Below are positions 17,561-29,681 of a DNA stretch of 64,000 bases, in pieces. Positions within the stretch are counted from its first letter, which is position 1. Each line of letters opens with the position of its first letter. A model generated the notes under the pieces. That model did no database searches. It was not told where the DNA came from and saw only the letters and a program-made list of their open reading frames with translations. The position numbers were made by a program, and so were the translations under genes. Source of the DNA: Mariniflexile litorale (GTDB taxonomy: Bacteria > Bacteroidota > Bacteroidia > Flavobacteriales > Flavobacteriaceae); NCBI RefSeq assembly GCF_031128465.2, contig NZ_CP155618.1, forward strand, positions 319,501 to 383,500, in the 5' to 3' direction.

Positions 17561-20524
17561 TTAGTTCCTCTTTTTTGTTTCAGAAGGAAAAGCATATGAT
17601 TTTTTCCATCCTCCTAAATCAATTAAAATTTGATCTAACATAACACCAGAATCTACCATCCAAACTTTTAAAGTATGCTTTCCAGCCTTATTTACAATTT
17701 GTTTTACAGATTGTACACTCGCATTTTTAAGTACATTTTGTTTCCATGTGTCACTTCTTCCAAACGTTTGGAAATCGACTAGTACAGGTTCTGCATCATC
17801 AATAGATACTGCGCAACGAACACCGCGTCCTTCATGAATGGCATGTGTTGGGACTGCTTGTAAGTTCAGATCAACTTCTCCGAAATTAAAGGTATAAAAA
17901 TCATACTCTAATGAAGGACTATTTTTTTGTATCAAATTTAAATCAGTTATCGAACTTGTACTTCTTGGCAATGCTGCAATGACTTTGCCAGTATACCCCA
18001 TGCCATCATATATTTCCCATTTCGCTTCCTTTCCAGTAATATTTCGTGTCGGATTTTCAGCATGTATGGATACAAAACCTTTGTCTTCTATAAAGCCTTT
18101 ATAACCTTCTAATACTTTTAATTTCGGATTAAAAACTGACACACCAATTGTTACTGTGCTATCTGCACTAACAAAATCAATCGCACTATTCACTTTATAA
18201 CTTGGCGGAATTAATTGAAAATCATGCCCTAAAGGCGCTTCTTTTTTGTTTTCTCCTGTTGGCACTTTATCCCAATCTATACTTACCCATAAGCGTTTTT
18301 CTTGTTTACTGTTAACATTAGTTAGTATACCTTCGGTTTCTGAAATTTTAATCCAATCACTTTTCGGTATTGCTTTCCATTCTACTTTCCCTTCTCCTTT
18401 TAAAAATATATCCATAAAGTAATGGTTGTCTGTATAGCTATTAAAAACTGGTAAAACATCAGCAAAACTGTTTACAATGTCATGATTTACTTCCATTTCA
18501 TAACCTTCTAACGCGATCCCTAATGTTGGTTTTTCTTTTGAACCTACAACGGCATAAGCTGGTTTAGAAAACACTGGTAAAAATCTAGGTTGCATCGTCA
18601 TGATATGATTCCATTTGCCTTCTGCTAGCGTTTTATTATAATAATCTGTTTCTTTTAAAATACGATTATATGCATTTTCCGATTGTTCACTATAAAAATT
18701 TGCACTCAATTTTCCTTGTTGAGATACAAACTTATTTTTATAGAAATACAACCACTTCTCACTCAGTTTTGAAGCACCAATTACTGGGTAATAAACCAAT
18801 TGATAAAAAGCAGCTTTACGGTTTTCTGGAACCTTTTTATATAAACGCTCTGCCGTTTCAACTATAATCTCGTAAGCGTTTATTTTACATGTTACCTCAT
18901 CACCATAATGATACTGAGTCAACGTTGTTTCACCTGCTTTAGTAACAGGTTCTACCTCACTCCAAGCCATAAATTCTGGACGTCTTATATACGACAACCT
19001 GTTATTTTCAAATAATAAATTAGTTGTCTCTGAAGCTATATGAGCTCCAAATTCTCTGGTTGCCCAAGTTTTCATATGTTCCTTTACAGATACGCTTTTT
19101 TCAAAAGGCTTCATATCCCAAGCCATGTCTAAAAACAATTCTATATTGTATTCATGAGGTTTGATATCTCCGCAGTTCAAAATCCATAAATCTCTAGATT
19201 TAAATTCGTAAGCTTTAGACATTTCTTCCCACATTAAAACAGGGTTTGTAGAGTTTAGCCATAAATAATCGTGCGGTCTTCCCCAGTAAGATGTATGGTA
19301 ATAAACACCTGCACCACCTTTACGTTTTTGTTCATCAGGTGTGCTTAATTGTCGGATGTAACCATAATTATCGTCAGTCCAAACAAGTGTGATATCTTCT
19401 GGTAAATTCAATCCGTTTTGGTAATAGGTTAAAACCTCTTTATAAGGTACAAAAGCTTGCGGAATGGTATTTGGATTTTTCTTAGTTTCCTGTTTTAAAA
19501 TAGCTCTTTGATCTGTAATTATTTTTTCTAATAATTTTACTTGTTGATCGGTATCATCTTCCCCAACAATCATTGGTGAATCGTGTTCACCTCGCATACC
19601 TGTGGTGTAAATATTTTCAAACTTCGCCGTTTCTTTGACCCGCTTTTTAAATAAGTTTTTTATAACTTCAGAATTGGTGTCATAACGATACTCACCCATC
19701 GTTTCATGATTCCATTCTGTATTAATGTTACTTAGCATAGGTTCAGCATGCGAAGTTCCTATAACAATGGCATAATCATCTGCCACTTGTTTATTTTCTG
19801 GATACGAATAAAAAGGTTTTGTGCTTCGGTGCATCGCAGGCCATATGGTGTTTGCTCGTAAGCGCAATAGTAATTCGAATACTTTTGCGTAGGTTTTTGG
19901 CCCCATATCACCCGTTTCTGGCTCATAATTTAAAGCAGCCCAACGTTGTAAGCCCCAATCTTCATCGTTTAAAAACACACCTCTATATTTTACCGAAGGT
20001 TCGCCATATATTTTTGTGTGTATGGATAGTATTAATTCTTCCTTTTTATCTGGCGTCACATCTGCCCACCATTCCCAAGGCGAAACATTTAACATTCTAG
20101 AAACCTCTAACAAACCATAGGCGGTTGCTCTTCTATCGGAACCAACAATAACCAATGCTTTTTCAATACCTTTAAATGGGTTTTCTACGACTTCAATTTT
20201 ATATGTTTCCCATTTCCCTTTTACTTGAGAAATATCTATTTTCTGTTTTGATACTAAGCCATCAATCCATTTACTTTTACCAAGTGTTCCGGCGATGATA
20301 GAAAATTTACCAACGGTATTTATTTCAATAGTTTTATTAGAAATATGATGAATATCGCGTGCTAAAATATCGGCCGCTATTTCTACAACTTTGGCATCTT
20401 TTTTATCGATTAGAATACTCGCTTTTTCTTGTCCTGATACTATAGAAAATGAGTTTTGTGCACTTAAATCATTCGACAAAATAATGAGTAACAAAAGAAT
20501 ACTATGATACTTAATTTTAAACAT
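17561..20524 (-). CDS. GH115 alpha-glucuronidase (Unit B copy)
   Basis: Secreted protein of 987 residues with a cleavable signal (to about residue 22, ending LSAQ). The family layout is visible: an N-terminal domain with IVGSDRRATAYGLLEVSR, then the TIM barrel starting at KYRGVFLNDEDWGLQRWA, with NTIWPAMHRSTKPF, HAEPML, GMRGEHD and WTDDNYGYIRQL. A C-terminal region of beta domains ends with GKHTLKVWMVD. Characterised GH115 enzymes remove alpha-1,2-linked (4-O-methyl)glucuronic acid, mainly from xylan. No xylanase or xylosidase accompanies this copy. Its neighbours are GH89, a PI-PLC remnant and a phosphoesterase, so GlcA alpha-linked to inositol is an attractive substrate. A diverged paralogue is encoded at 49.6 kb. 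Confidence 0.93.
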   Translation of the reverse strand: MFKIKYHSILLLLIILSNDLSAQNSFSIVSGQEKASILIDKKDAKVVEIAADILARDIHHISNKTIEINTVGKFSIIAGTLGKSKWIDGLVSKQKIDISQVKGKWETYKIEVVENPFKGIEKALVIVGSDRRATAYGLLEVSRMLNVSPWEWWADVTPDKKEELILSIHTKIYGEPSVKYRGVFLNDEDWGLQRWAALNYEPETGDMGPKTYAKVFELLLRLRANTIWPAMHRSTKPFYSYPENKQVADDYAIVIGTSHAEPMLSNINTEWNHETMGEYRYDTNSEVIKNLFKKRVKETAKFENIYTTGMRGEHDSPMIVGEDDTDQQVKLLEKIITDQRAILKQETKKNPNTIPQAFVPYKEVLTYYQNGLNLPEDITLVWTDDNYGYIRQLSTPDEQKRKGGAGVYYHTSYWGRPHDYLWLNSTNPVLMWEEMSKAYEFKSRDLWILNCGDIKPHEYNIELFLDMAWDMKPFEKSVSVKEHMKTWATREFGAHIASETTNLLFENNRLSYIRRPEFMAWSEVEPVTKAGETTLTQYHYGDEVTCKINAYEIIVETAERLYKKVPENRKAAFYQLVYYPVIGASKLSEKWLYFYKNKFVSQQGKLSANFYSEQSENAYNRILKETDYYNKTLAEGKWNHIMTMQPRFLPVFSKPAYAVVGSKEKPTLGIALEGYEMEVNHDIVNSFADVLPVFNSYTDNHYFMDIFLKGEGKVEWKAIPKSDWIKISETEGILTNVNSKQEKRLWVSIDWDKVPTGENKKEAPLGHDFQLIPPSYKVNSAIDFVSADSTVTIGVSVFNPKLKVLEGYKGFIEDKGFVSIHAENPTRNITGKEAKWEIYDGMGYTGKVIAALPRSTSSITDLNLIQKNSPSLEYDFYTFNFGEVDLNLQAVPTHAIHEGRGVRCAVSIDDAEPVLVDFQTFGRSDTWKQNVLKNASVQSVKQIVNKAGKHTLKVWMVDSGVMLDQILIDLGGWKKSYAFPSETKKRN

Positions 20525-20527
20525 GTC

Positions 20528-20695
20528 TTATTTTTTAATTTTTTCGTAATTATTTCCTTTAAAACTGACTTTAAAAGAATATTTATAGAGTTTCGTTGGT
20601 ATGTAATAATCTGTTGAAATCACCTGAGCACTAGAAGCCTTTGCTTTTTCAAATCGGGTATAATCATTCGATTTTATTATAAAAATCGCTGTCAT
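20528..20695 (-). pseudogene. C-terminal remnant of a Ca2+-dependent PI-phospholipase C
   Basis: A 55-codon open frame starts 2 nt after the GH89 stop and ends 3 nt before the GH115 start. It encodes NDYTRFEKAKASSAQVISTD followed by a short tail with YKYSFKVSF. This matches from memory the C-terminal end of Ca2+-dependent phosphoinositide-specific phospholipase C proteins (PF16670), where (F/R)xxAxASGAQxIsTDY is the usual ending. The family is about 300 residues or more, and the N-terminal 85 percent, with the catalytic histidines, is missing. I read it as the stump of a deleted gene in the operon. It shows that the locus once held an enzyme for phosphoinositides. A short independent gene is possible but less likely. 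Confidence 0.65.
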
Positions 20696-20697
20696 TT

Positions 20698-22920
20698 TTA
20701 ATAATTGTATTGAATAGGCTGCATTTTAGCGGTTAGAGTTACAATACGACTTCGGTATTTATCATATAATTCCTTAACAACAACTCGAGCATTACCTTGG
20801 GCATCAATTGGAAAATCTTTTCGATCGGTTACCCAATTCCATTCCCACTGTTTTATAGTCTCATCGAATGCGTTTTGATCAAAATGCTTCCAATCTTTTT
20901 TAACGGTTGCAAAAAACTGTTCCCATCTGGGTTTGTAAAAATCGGAAAATAATCCACTCCATTGTCGGTTGCTGTACTCATGTAATCTATTATTGGCATC
21001 TCCCCAAAGCGTAATTAAATCTCTTGCATTTTGTTCGTAAAGTGCCTTTTCTTGTTCGGTTTGCCCCCAACTTCTAGCATCTGCAATCCATGGACCAAGC
21101 AAGAAATCTTTTCGTGTGCCCAAAAGCATATCCATATCATCAATTAAGGCGATAAACTCGTTACTATATTTATCAAAATCGGCTTTATTATTGGCCTTAT
21201 AAGCTGTGGTTATTTGTTGTTGCAATGGTAAAGCGTAGTTTGCTAGAACTTGTCGGGTTAAATCGACTAAATCGTATTCAAAACCATCTGAATCTTTATT
21301 TAACGGTATTGTTTTTACAAATAAATTCCAAGCCGGTAATAAATCTTCAGGCGCATAATTTAGCTTGGTTCTTGCCCATCGTCTATAGCCTTCAAATGTT
21401 GGTCTTGCCACAATAATAGATTCGGCACCATCGCGAATTACTTGTCCGTTATAAACGGTTTTCACCATAACATCCCAAGCTTTCAAAATATCTGTATTTG
21501 ATTGCCCATAACGATTTAAAGTATAGCGCTCTAACCAAGTACTTAAATCTATTGGTGTATCTCGCCAGGTGTTATCGGTCATTAATTCATATAAAACAGG
21601 ATTTTGCTCAATAGATTCCATGGTTAATCCAATTCCTTTTAACTTACCTGCATGGGCATCATTTAAGGCTTTGGCAGGTTCGCTGGCAACGGTTTCTATG
21701 CGACCAAACATGCTAATATTTCCGCCAAAACTGTGTAACATATTCCAAATCCATTGTTTTCCATAAAAGGCTTCGGTACGTTTCCAAACTGGTTCTATTT
21801 CTGAGGCTAAATCGAGAATAATCATTTTATCATCTGGAACAGGAGCCAATAACCCCTTAATTTGTGGTGCTTGCCAAAAATCTCTATGACTGTAAAACAA
21901 CCACCCTTGCATCACCCAAACGGCATCGGGATCGGCAGATTTCATGCCTTCGTAAACCTTACTACTTAAATTAGATAAATATTCGGGGTCGTTAGATGGC
22001 GGTGTATTTTCATTAAACGTGTCGGCAGAATACAAATGATCTGTGCCGTAAATACGCTCTTGGGTTTCTAAGAATTTCTTTCCGATTTCAGCAAATAACG
22101 GATCGTTAGCATCTAGGATATACGTATCGGAAAAATCGTTCCCCCAATTGGTTTGTTTTAAATTAGCTTCAGGAAAAAAGGTTTTAAAAGACGCAGGAAC
22201 ATGCCCTGTAAACGCTGGTAAAACAGGTTTCATGCCTAATGCTCTTTCACGTTTTAAAATCTTTATTTGTAAATCGCGGTGCGTGTCTTTCCAATGTTGC
22301 GATAAAGGACCACCCCAACCATCTAAATTCCCCATCCAAAACCACGAAAAATAAGCTGGTCCGCTAAAAAAAGTGCTTAAATTAGCATCTGTAAAACCAT
22401 AAGATTTATACACTTCGTCCCAAATATACTCTTCGCCTGTAATGGCTAATGGCATATTAATACCGTGTAAAGCCATCCAATCGATTTCTTTTTCCCAACG
22501 TTCCCAATCCCACCAACTCATAGTGTAATTAAACGTACAGTAGTTTAAATAATAGCGGTACTCGTAAGGTGTTTTTTTATGAACTAGTGTTTTTAAAGCA
22601 GGTAGTTTTTTTGGTAAATTAAGGTTTGTACCATTCCAAGTAATTTGGCTGTTTGTATATTCCTTTAAATAATAATAAAAAGCAGAAGCAATAGAAACGC
22701 CGTTATTACCACGTAAAATAATTTTATCGTTTTTGGATTCAATTTCAAACCAATCTTCTTCTTCGGATATTTTATCAATTTCTATAATAAACTGCGAAGC
22801 ATGGTTTGGCGCAATACGTTTTATTAGCGCGCTTTCTGGCGAGTCGGTACTTGTTGTTTGCTTTTCTTCACAAGAAACAAACAGTAAAAAAACACAAAAT
22901 AGGCTAATACTTAACTTCAT
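20698..22920 (-). CDS. GH89 alpha-N-acetylglucosaminidase (NAGLU family)
   Basis: Lipoprotein of 740 residues (FLLFVSC, then E-E-K, compatible with surface display). The three NAGLU domains are present: a small N-terminal alpha/beta domain (about 30-110), a TIM barrel (about 115-450) and an all-alpha C-terminal domain (about 455-740). The barrel carries YRYYLNYCTFNYTMSWWDWE, PAFTGHVP and the two catalytic glutamates: Glu304 in TFNENTPP and Glu435 in GLTMESIEQNP. These match Glu316 and Glu446 of the human enzyme. GH89 removes terminal alpha-linked GlcNAc, for instance from alpha-1,4-GlcA in heparan fragments. It does not act on unacetylated GlcN, which fits the HGSNAT homologue in the adjoining unit. 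The start is 5 bp after the GH2 stop. Confidence 0.95.
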   Translation of the reverse strand: MKLSISLFCVFLLFVSCEEKQTTSTDSPESALIKRIAPNHASQFIIEIDKISEEEDWFEIESKNDKIILRGNNGVSIASAFYYYLKEYTNSQITWNGTNLNLPKKLPALKTLVHKKTPYEYRYYLNYCTFNYTMSWWDWERWEKEIDWMALHGINMPLAITGEEYIWDEVYKSYGFTDANLSTFFSGPAYFSWFWMGNLDGWGGPLSQHWKDTHRDLQIKILKRERALGMKPVLPAFTGHVPASFKTFFPEANLKQTNWGNDFSDTYILDANDPLFAEIGKKFLETQERIYGTDHLYSADTFNENTPPSNDPEYLSNLSSKVYEGMKSADPDAVWVMQGWLFYSHRDFWQAPQIKGLLAPVPDDKMIILDLASEIEPVWKRTEAFYGKQWIWNMLHSFGGNISMFGRIETVASEPAKALNDAHAGKLKGIGLTMESIEQNPVLYELMTDNTWRDTPIDLSTWLERYTLNRYGQSNTDILKAWDVMVKTVYNGQVIRDGAESIIVARPTFEGYRRWARTKLNYAPEDLLPAWNLFVKTIPLNKDSDGFEYDLVDLTRQVLANYALPLQQQITTAYKANNKADFDKYSNEFIALIDDMDMLLGTRKDFLLGPWIADARSWGQTEQEKALYEQNARDLITLWGDANNRLHEYSNRQWSGLFSDFYKPRWEQFFATVKKDWKHFDQNAFDETIKQWEWNWVTDRKDFPIDAQGNARVVVKELYDKYRSRIVTLTAKMQPIQYNY

Positions 22921-22925
22921 TTCTT

Positions 22926-26204
<3,279 letters not shown>

Positions 26205-26224
26205 TTAAGTTGTTTTTTAGACGA

Positions 26225-27793
26225 TTAAAGCTTTTCTACTAATGTTGAAGCTTCAGCATCTAAAGTGGTGTTTTCGGTATCTTTTAATATAATTTGTTCT
26301 TTAGTGTCTTTGTTTAAAGTGATGTTGTTTATCTCTAAAGTCTTCACATCATCGAACACAAAAGCAGGACGAAAATCGGTGTCATCGAGTGTGAACTTTA
26401 TGTTATCTAAACGAATACCTTGGGCATGCCTAACATAAAGACCATAAGCAGGATATTCGCCAAACATAGAGAACTCGGGAGATGCCGTAATTTCTTCTGG
26501 CACTAGATCCAAACGACTTAAAGGCATATACGCCATCCCTTTTGAGGCTTTACCAGGATAGTTAATTTCAATATTCTCTAGCGTTACATTTTCAATTTTA
26601 TAACCCGGAATACCTACAATAGCCGATGAAAAAGGGTTATGAAAAAAATCGACTTCTGGCCCTCTTAAATCATAATTAATATCGGGTCTACCAAAAGGCA
26701 CTTGCACTTTCATATTTTTAATAGTTACATTTTTAAGACTTCCTGGTTTTTCTCCAGAACGATGCCCTAATCTTAAAAAGATAGCATTTCCGGTATTTTC
26801 GGCGGTAATATTATTGACCGATACATTTTCTATAAAACCACCATCTACCGTTTGAATGGCAATTGCAGAACGAAACGTATCAAAAACCTTAATATCTTCA
26901 ATAGTTATATTTTTAAAACCACCAATAGAAGCAGTTCCAAATTTAATAGCACTTGCACTAGAGCGAATGGTGCAATTAGCGATATAAACCGAATCGTTAA
27001 AATACCCCGGATAATACGATTTTAAACAAATAGCATCGTCTGCCGAATCGATATCGCAATTGGTTATTTTAACATTTTTACAGTCTGTTATATCGATACC
27101 ATCGTTGTTCCAATACGCGCGATTAACAATTTTTAATTTATTAATAGTTAGGTTAGAACATAGCTCGAAAGACAAGCCCCAACAAGCGGCTTGTCCTACT
27201 TTTAATCCCTCAATTAAAATAGTGTTGCATTGCGAAAAACGAAACAGTTTTGGTCGCATGGTTTCATTTGGCCGGTGTCTGCGGGTGTTGTAATTTGGAT
27301 CTACAGCAATACCTGCGTGATGCAAGCTATCTACTGCTATGGCCAAAGCCAACCCTTGCCCATCTATTTCACCTTTTCCTTTTAGAGCGATATTATTGGC
27401 TTTATGGGCTAAAATTAAAGCCAATTGAGAGTTATCGTCTTTTTTAGGAGAAGTTGGTCTATCCGGAAATTCCATTTTATAATAGTCCTTCGGGTTTGTG
27501 CTTCCTAATAACACAGCACCTTCTTCAAAATATAAAGTGACGTTACTTTTAAGTTGAATACTACCCGATAAAAAACGGCCTTTAGGGAAAACAACTTGTC
27601 CGCCATTATTTTTAAAAGCCGCATCTATCGCTTTTTGTAAGGCTTTGGTGTTTAAGGTTTTGCCGTCTGGAATGGCTCCAAAATTGGTAACTAAATAATC
27701 TTTAGGTTTATTTTCGACCTTTTGTTCTATACATTTAGCGCCGAGCAAAAACATTATTAAAATTGAAAAGCTGAATCTAATTATATTTTTCAT
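26225..27793 (-). CDS. GH28-like right-handed beta-helix glycosidase
   Basis: Lipoprotein of 522 residues (MFLLGAKC). The N-terminal motif NFGAIPDGKTLNTKALQKAI and the beta-helix repeats identify the GH28/pectate-lyase-like superfamily. Two catalytic blocks are conserved: NNDGIDI (about 228) and SADDAICLKS (about 250), which supply the acidic residues. The usual GHG block is replaced by FGTASIGG, so the classical His is absent, and RIK is not evident. This places it in a divergent branch whose substrate need not be polygalacturonate. GH28 enzymes are inverting. It is in the same operon, 29 bp after the alpha/alpha-toroid gene and 29 bp before GH2. Confidence 0.82.
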   Translation of the reverse strand: MKNIIRFSFSILIMFLLGAKCIEQKVENKPKDYLVTNFGAIPDGKTLNTKALQKAIDAAFKNNGGQVVFPKGRFLSGSIQLKSNVTLYFEEGAVLLGSTNPKDYYKMEFPDRPTSPKKDDNSQLALILAHKANNIALKGKGEIDGQGLALAIAVDSLHHAGIAVDPNYNTRRHRPNETMRPKLFRFSQCNTILIEGLKVGQAACWGLSFELCSNLTINKLKIVNRAYWNNDGIDITDCKNVKITNCDIDSADDAICLKSYYPGYFNDSVYIANCTIRSSASAIKFGTASIGGFKNITIEDIKVFDTFRSAIAIQTVDGGFIENVSVNNITAENTGNAIFLRLGHRSGEKPGSLKNVTIKNMKVQVPFGRPDINYDLRGPEVDFFHNPFSSAIVGIPGYKIENVTLENIEINYPGKASKGMAYMPLSRLDLVPEEITASPEFSMFGEYPAYGLYVRHAQGIRLDNIKFTLDDTDFRPAFVFDDVKTLEINNITLNKDTKEQIILKDTENTTLDAEASTLVEKL

Positions 27794-27822
27794 TAATTAT
27801 TTTTAATTCTTGGTTTTACGCA

Positions 27823-29619
27823 TTAACCCATTGTCATGGTATGGTGAAATGGTGTATATCCTGTTAGATAAACATGCTCACCATCCGTATGCAAACTACC
27901 ATTATGATAGGTGTAATCTTCACTCTCCAAGTTATTTATTCTTTCATGCTCCACTTTCCCTGGCCCAAATTGTATAACATCGGTTCCGGTGGATAATTCA
28001 CCTAATCCAGATTTTAAAAAGTAATTCCCCTTTTCATCCTTTTGAACTCCAGAAATTACGCTTCCTTCTTTAAAACACATCTCTATTGTAACTTCAACAT
28101 TTGGTGGCCCATCTACTTTGAAATCTAGATTTAAAACGCCATTATTTTCGGTAATTTCAATAACTGAAACTTGTGTTTTTACGTCTACTTTTGTTCTCGA
28201 ATCAAAAGCCATTTTATTCCAAAACCTTCCATCTTGTGAAGGAGATAGTTTATAATCACCCGTATCTTGTTGAAATTCGTCTGCAAGTGGTTGATAATAA
28301 TCGCCTTGTTTTGTTTCCTTTAAAATATACGTATTTCCTTCTTTCACTATACCATCACTACTAAAATAGCCCATTCTAAAAAACGTCGTAGATAATCGCA
28401 TGTATTTAAGAATGGCATCACCTTTTCTAAACATTAAAAAATTTGGATTTGATGATCTACCAGATACGATCATAATTGGTTTATCGTTTCCACCAAATAG
28501 CGTTATAGACGTTTTTCCGCGTCGAATTCGAGCTAAACTGGAGTTCGTAAAAAACTTTTCAAAATCATTTTCTATTTTATAATTAAGGGAAACTTCATTT
28601 TGAAGTTCGCTATTTTCCATAAAATTAACCAAGGTATGCGATAAAATTTCGGTAGTAAAATTAGGAAGCCTTTCTATAAGATGTACCATATGTACAAATA
28701 TTGGATTCTTGGTACGAATGGCCATATAACGATATTGTAAATAAAATTTAGAAACATCTAACTCCATAAATTGATCCTGTCTTCTAGAATCAACAGTTAC
28801 TAAATCACCATTAGTTTCTGTATAATAGTAGTACGTTATGAGGTTTGTATTTACTTTATTTAATAAATCTGGTTTATTAAGCAATCTAGCCATGGCTATA
28901 AGTGCCTTATCAATAACGTTCGAATACACACCACTTCGCTCCAAATAATGTCCATCATTATTTAAATAAACACCTTCTGCTAACCACTGGTTAATTCTAC
29001 TAACATATCTCTCATCAGGATATAAGGAATTGATATTTGCTAAAGCAGCAGAAATAACCCATCGATGATTTGGAGTATGAACTCCTCCTGTTACTAGGGC
29101 TTCCCCTGCTTTTAATATAAAACTTTTTAACTTATCTCTAAGTCCTTCAAATTCCTTTTGTTTTTTTAAATTTAAAACAACTGCTGAAGAACAGATATAC
29201 TCTAATACAAAAGCAGTATCTGGTGGTGATTGTCTATTACCTCCTGCATCTAAAGTTCCATCGCTATATTGTCCCTTTAATAAAATATCCAAGACTTGAT
29301 TTAAATTCTCCGTTAGAATTTTTGATTTAAAATAAACCGATTCTGAATGTGATAACGAAGCAGACATAATGGAAATAGCTGCTGCTAACGGTCTGTAATT
29401 ATTTATGATTCTATTTGACTCAAATGACCCTTTCTCTAAAATGCTTTTAACGGTTGCATCATTATTTAAAAGAAGTTTTTTCATTAATTGCGTATCCAGT
29501 TTTGGAGAAAGATTACTAAAAAATGAATTATTTGCAATGGCTACATCTGCAACCAAAGTACCTGCCAATGTTAGACTACTTAATCTTATAAATTCACTAC
29601 GACTCATTTGATTTTTCAT
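27823..29619 (-). CDS. putative alpha/alpha-toroid glycan lyase or hydrolase, family not recognised
   Basis: Exported protein of 598 residues. The N-terminus (SRSEFIRLSSLTLAGTLVAD) resembles a Tat signal with only one Arg, so export may be by Sec. Residues about 60-330 are helical repeats in the style of polysaccharide-lyase toroids. They contain the block HTPNHRWVISAALANI (Asn184, His185, Arg186) and YLERSGVYSNVIDKAL with Tyr225 and Tyr232. An Asn/His/Tyr/Arg set of this type is used by several uronate-specific lyases. The second half is beta-rich (about 350-590), like the antiparallel sheet domains of heparinase-type and PL8-type lyases. I cannot place it in a named CAZy family. PL27 or an unclassified family are possibilities. 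It lies in the middle of the Unit B operon. Confidence 0.6.
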   Translation of the reverse strand: MKNQMSRSEFIRLSSLTLAGTLVADVAIANNSFFSNLSPKLDTQLMKKLLLNNDATVKSILEKGSFESNRIINNYRPLAAAISIMSASLSHSESVYFKSKILTENLNQVLDILLKGQYSDGTLDAGGNRQSPPDTAFVLEYICSSAVVLNLKKQKEFEGLRDKLKSFILKAGEALVTGGVHTPNHRWVISAALANINSLYPDERYVSRINQWLAEGVYLNNDGHYLERSGVYSNVIDKALIAMARLLNKPDLLNKVNTNLITYYYYTETNGDLVTVDSRRQDQFMELDVSKFYLQYRYMAIRTKNPIFVHMVHLIERLPNFTTEILSHTLVNFMENSELQNEVSLNYKIENDFEKFFTNSSLARIRRGKTSITLFGGNDKPIMIVSGRSSNPNFLMFRKGDAILKYMRLSTTFFRMGYFSSDGIVKEGNTYILKETKQGDYYQPLADEFQQDTGDYKLSPSQDGRFWNKMAFDSRTKVDVKTQVSVIEITENNGVLNLDFKVDGPPNVEVTIEMCFKEGSVISGVQKDEKGNYFLKSGLGELSTGTDVIQFGPGKVEHERINNLESEDYTYHNGSLHTDGEHVYLTGYTPFHHTMTMG

Positions 29620-29681
29620 CTATAATATATTTATTGTTTTTTATCTATCATTGGTAATATTCTCAAACATATTGATTCATA

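Noticed and set aside
20525-20697. Plain intergenic spacer between GH89 and GH115
   Set aside because: The minus strand holds an open frame with a recognisable PI-PLC C-terminal signature, so it is reported as a remnant.
17561-22920. Heparan sulfate as the target of GH89 and the HGSNAT homologue
   Set aside because: No sulfatase, heparin lyase or beta-glucuronidase of the heparan type is nearby in this unit. GH115 cuts alpha- and not beta-glucuronate, and inositol oxygenase would have no role.
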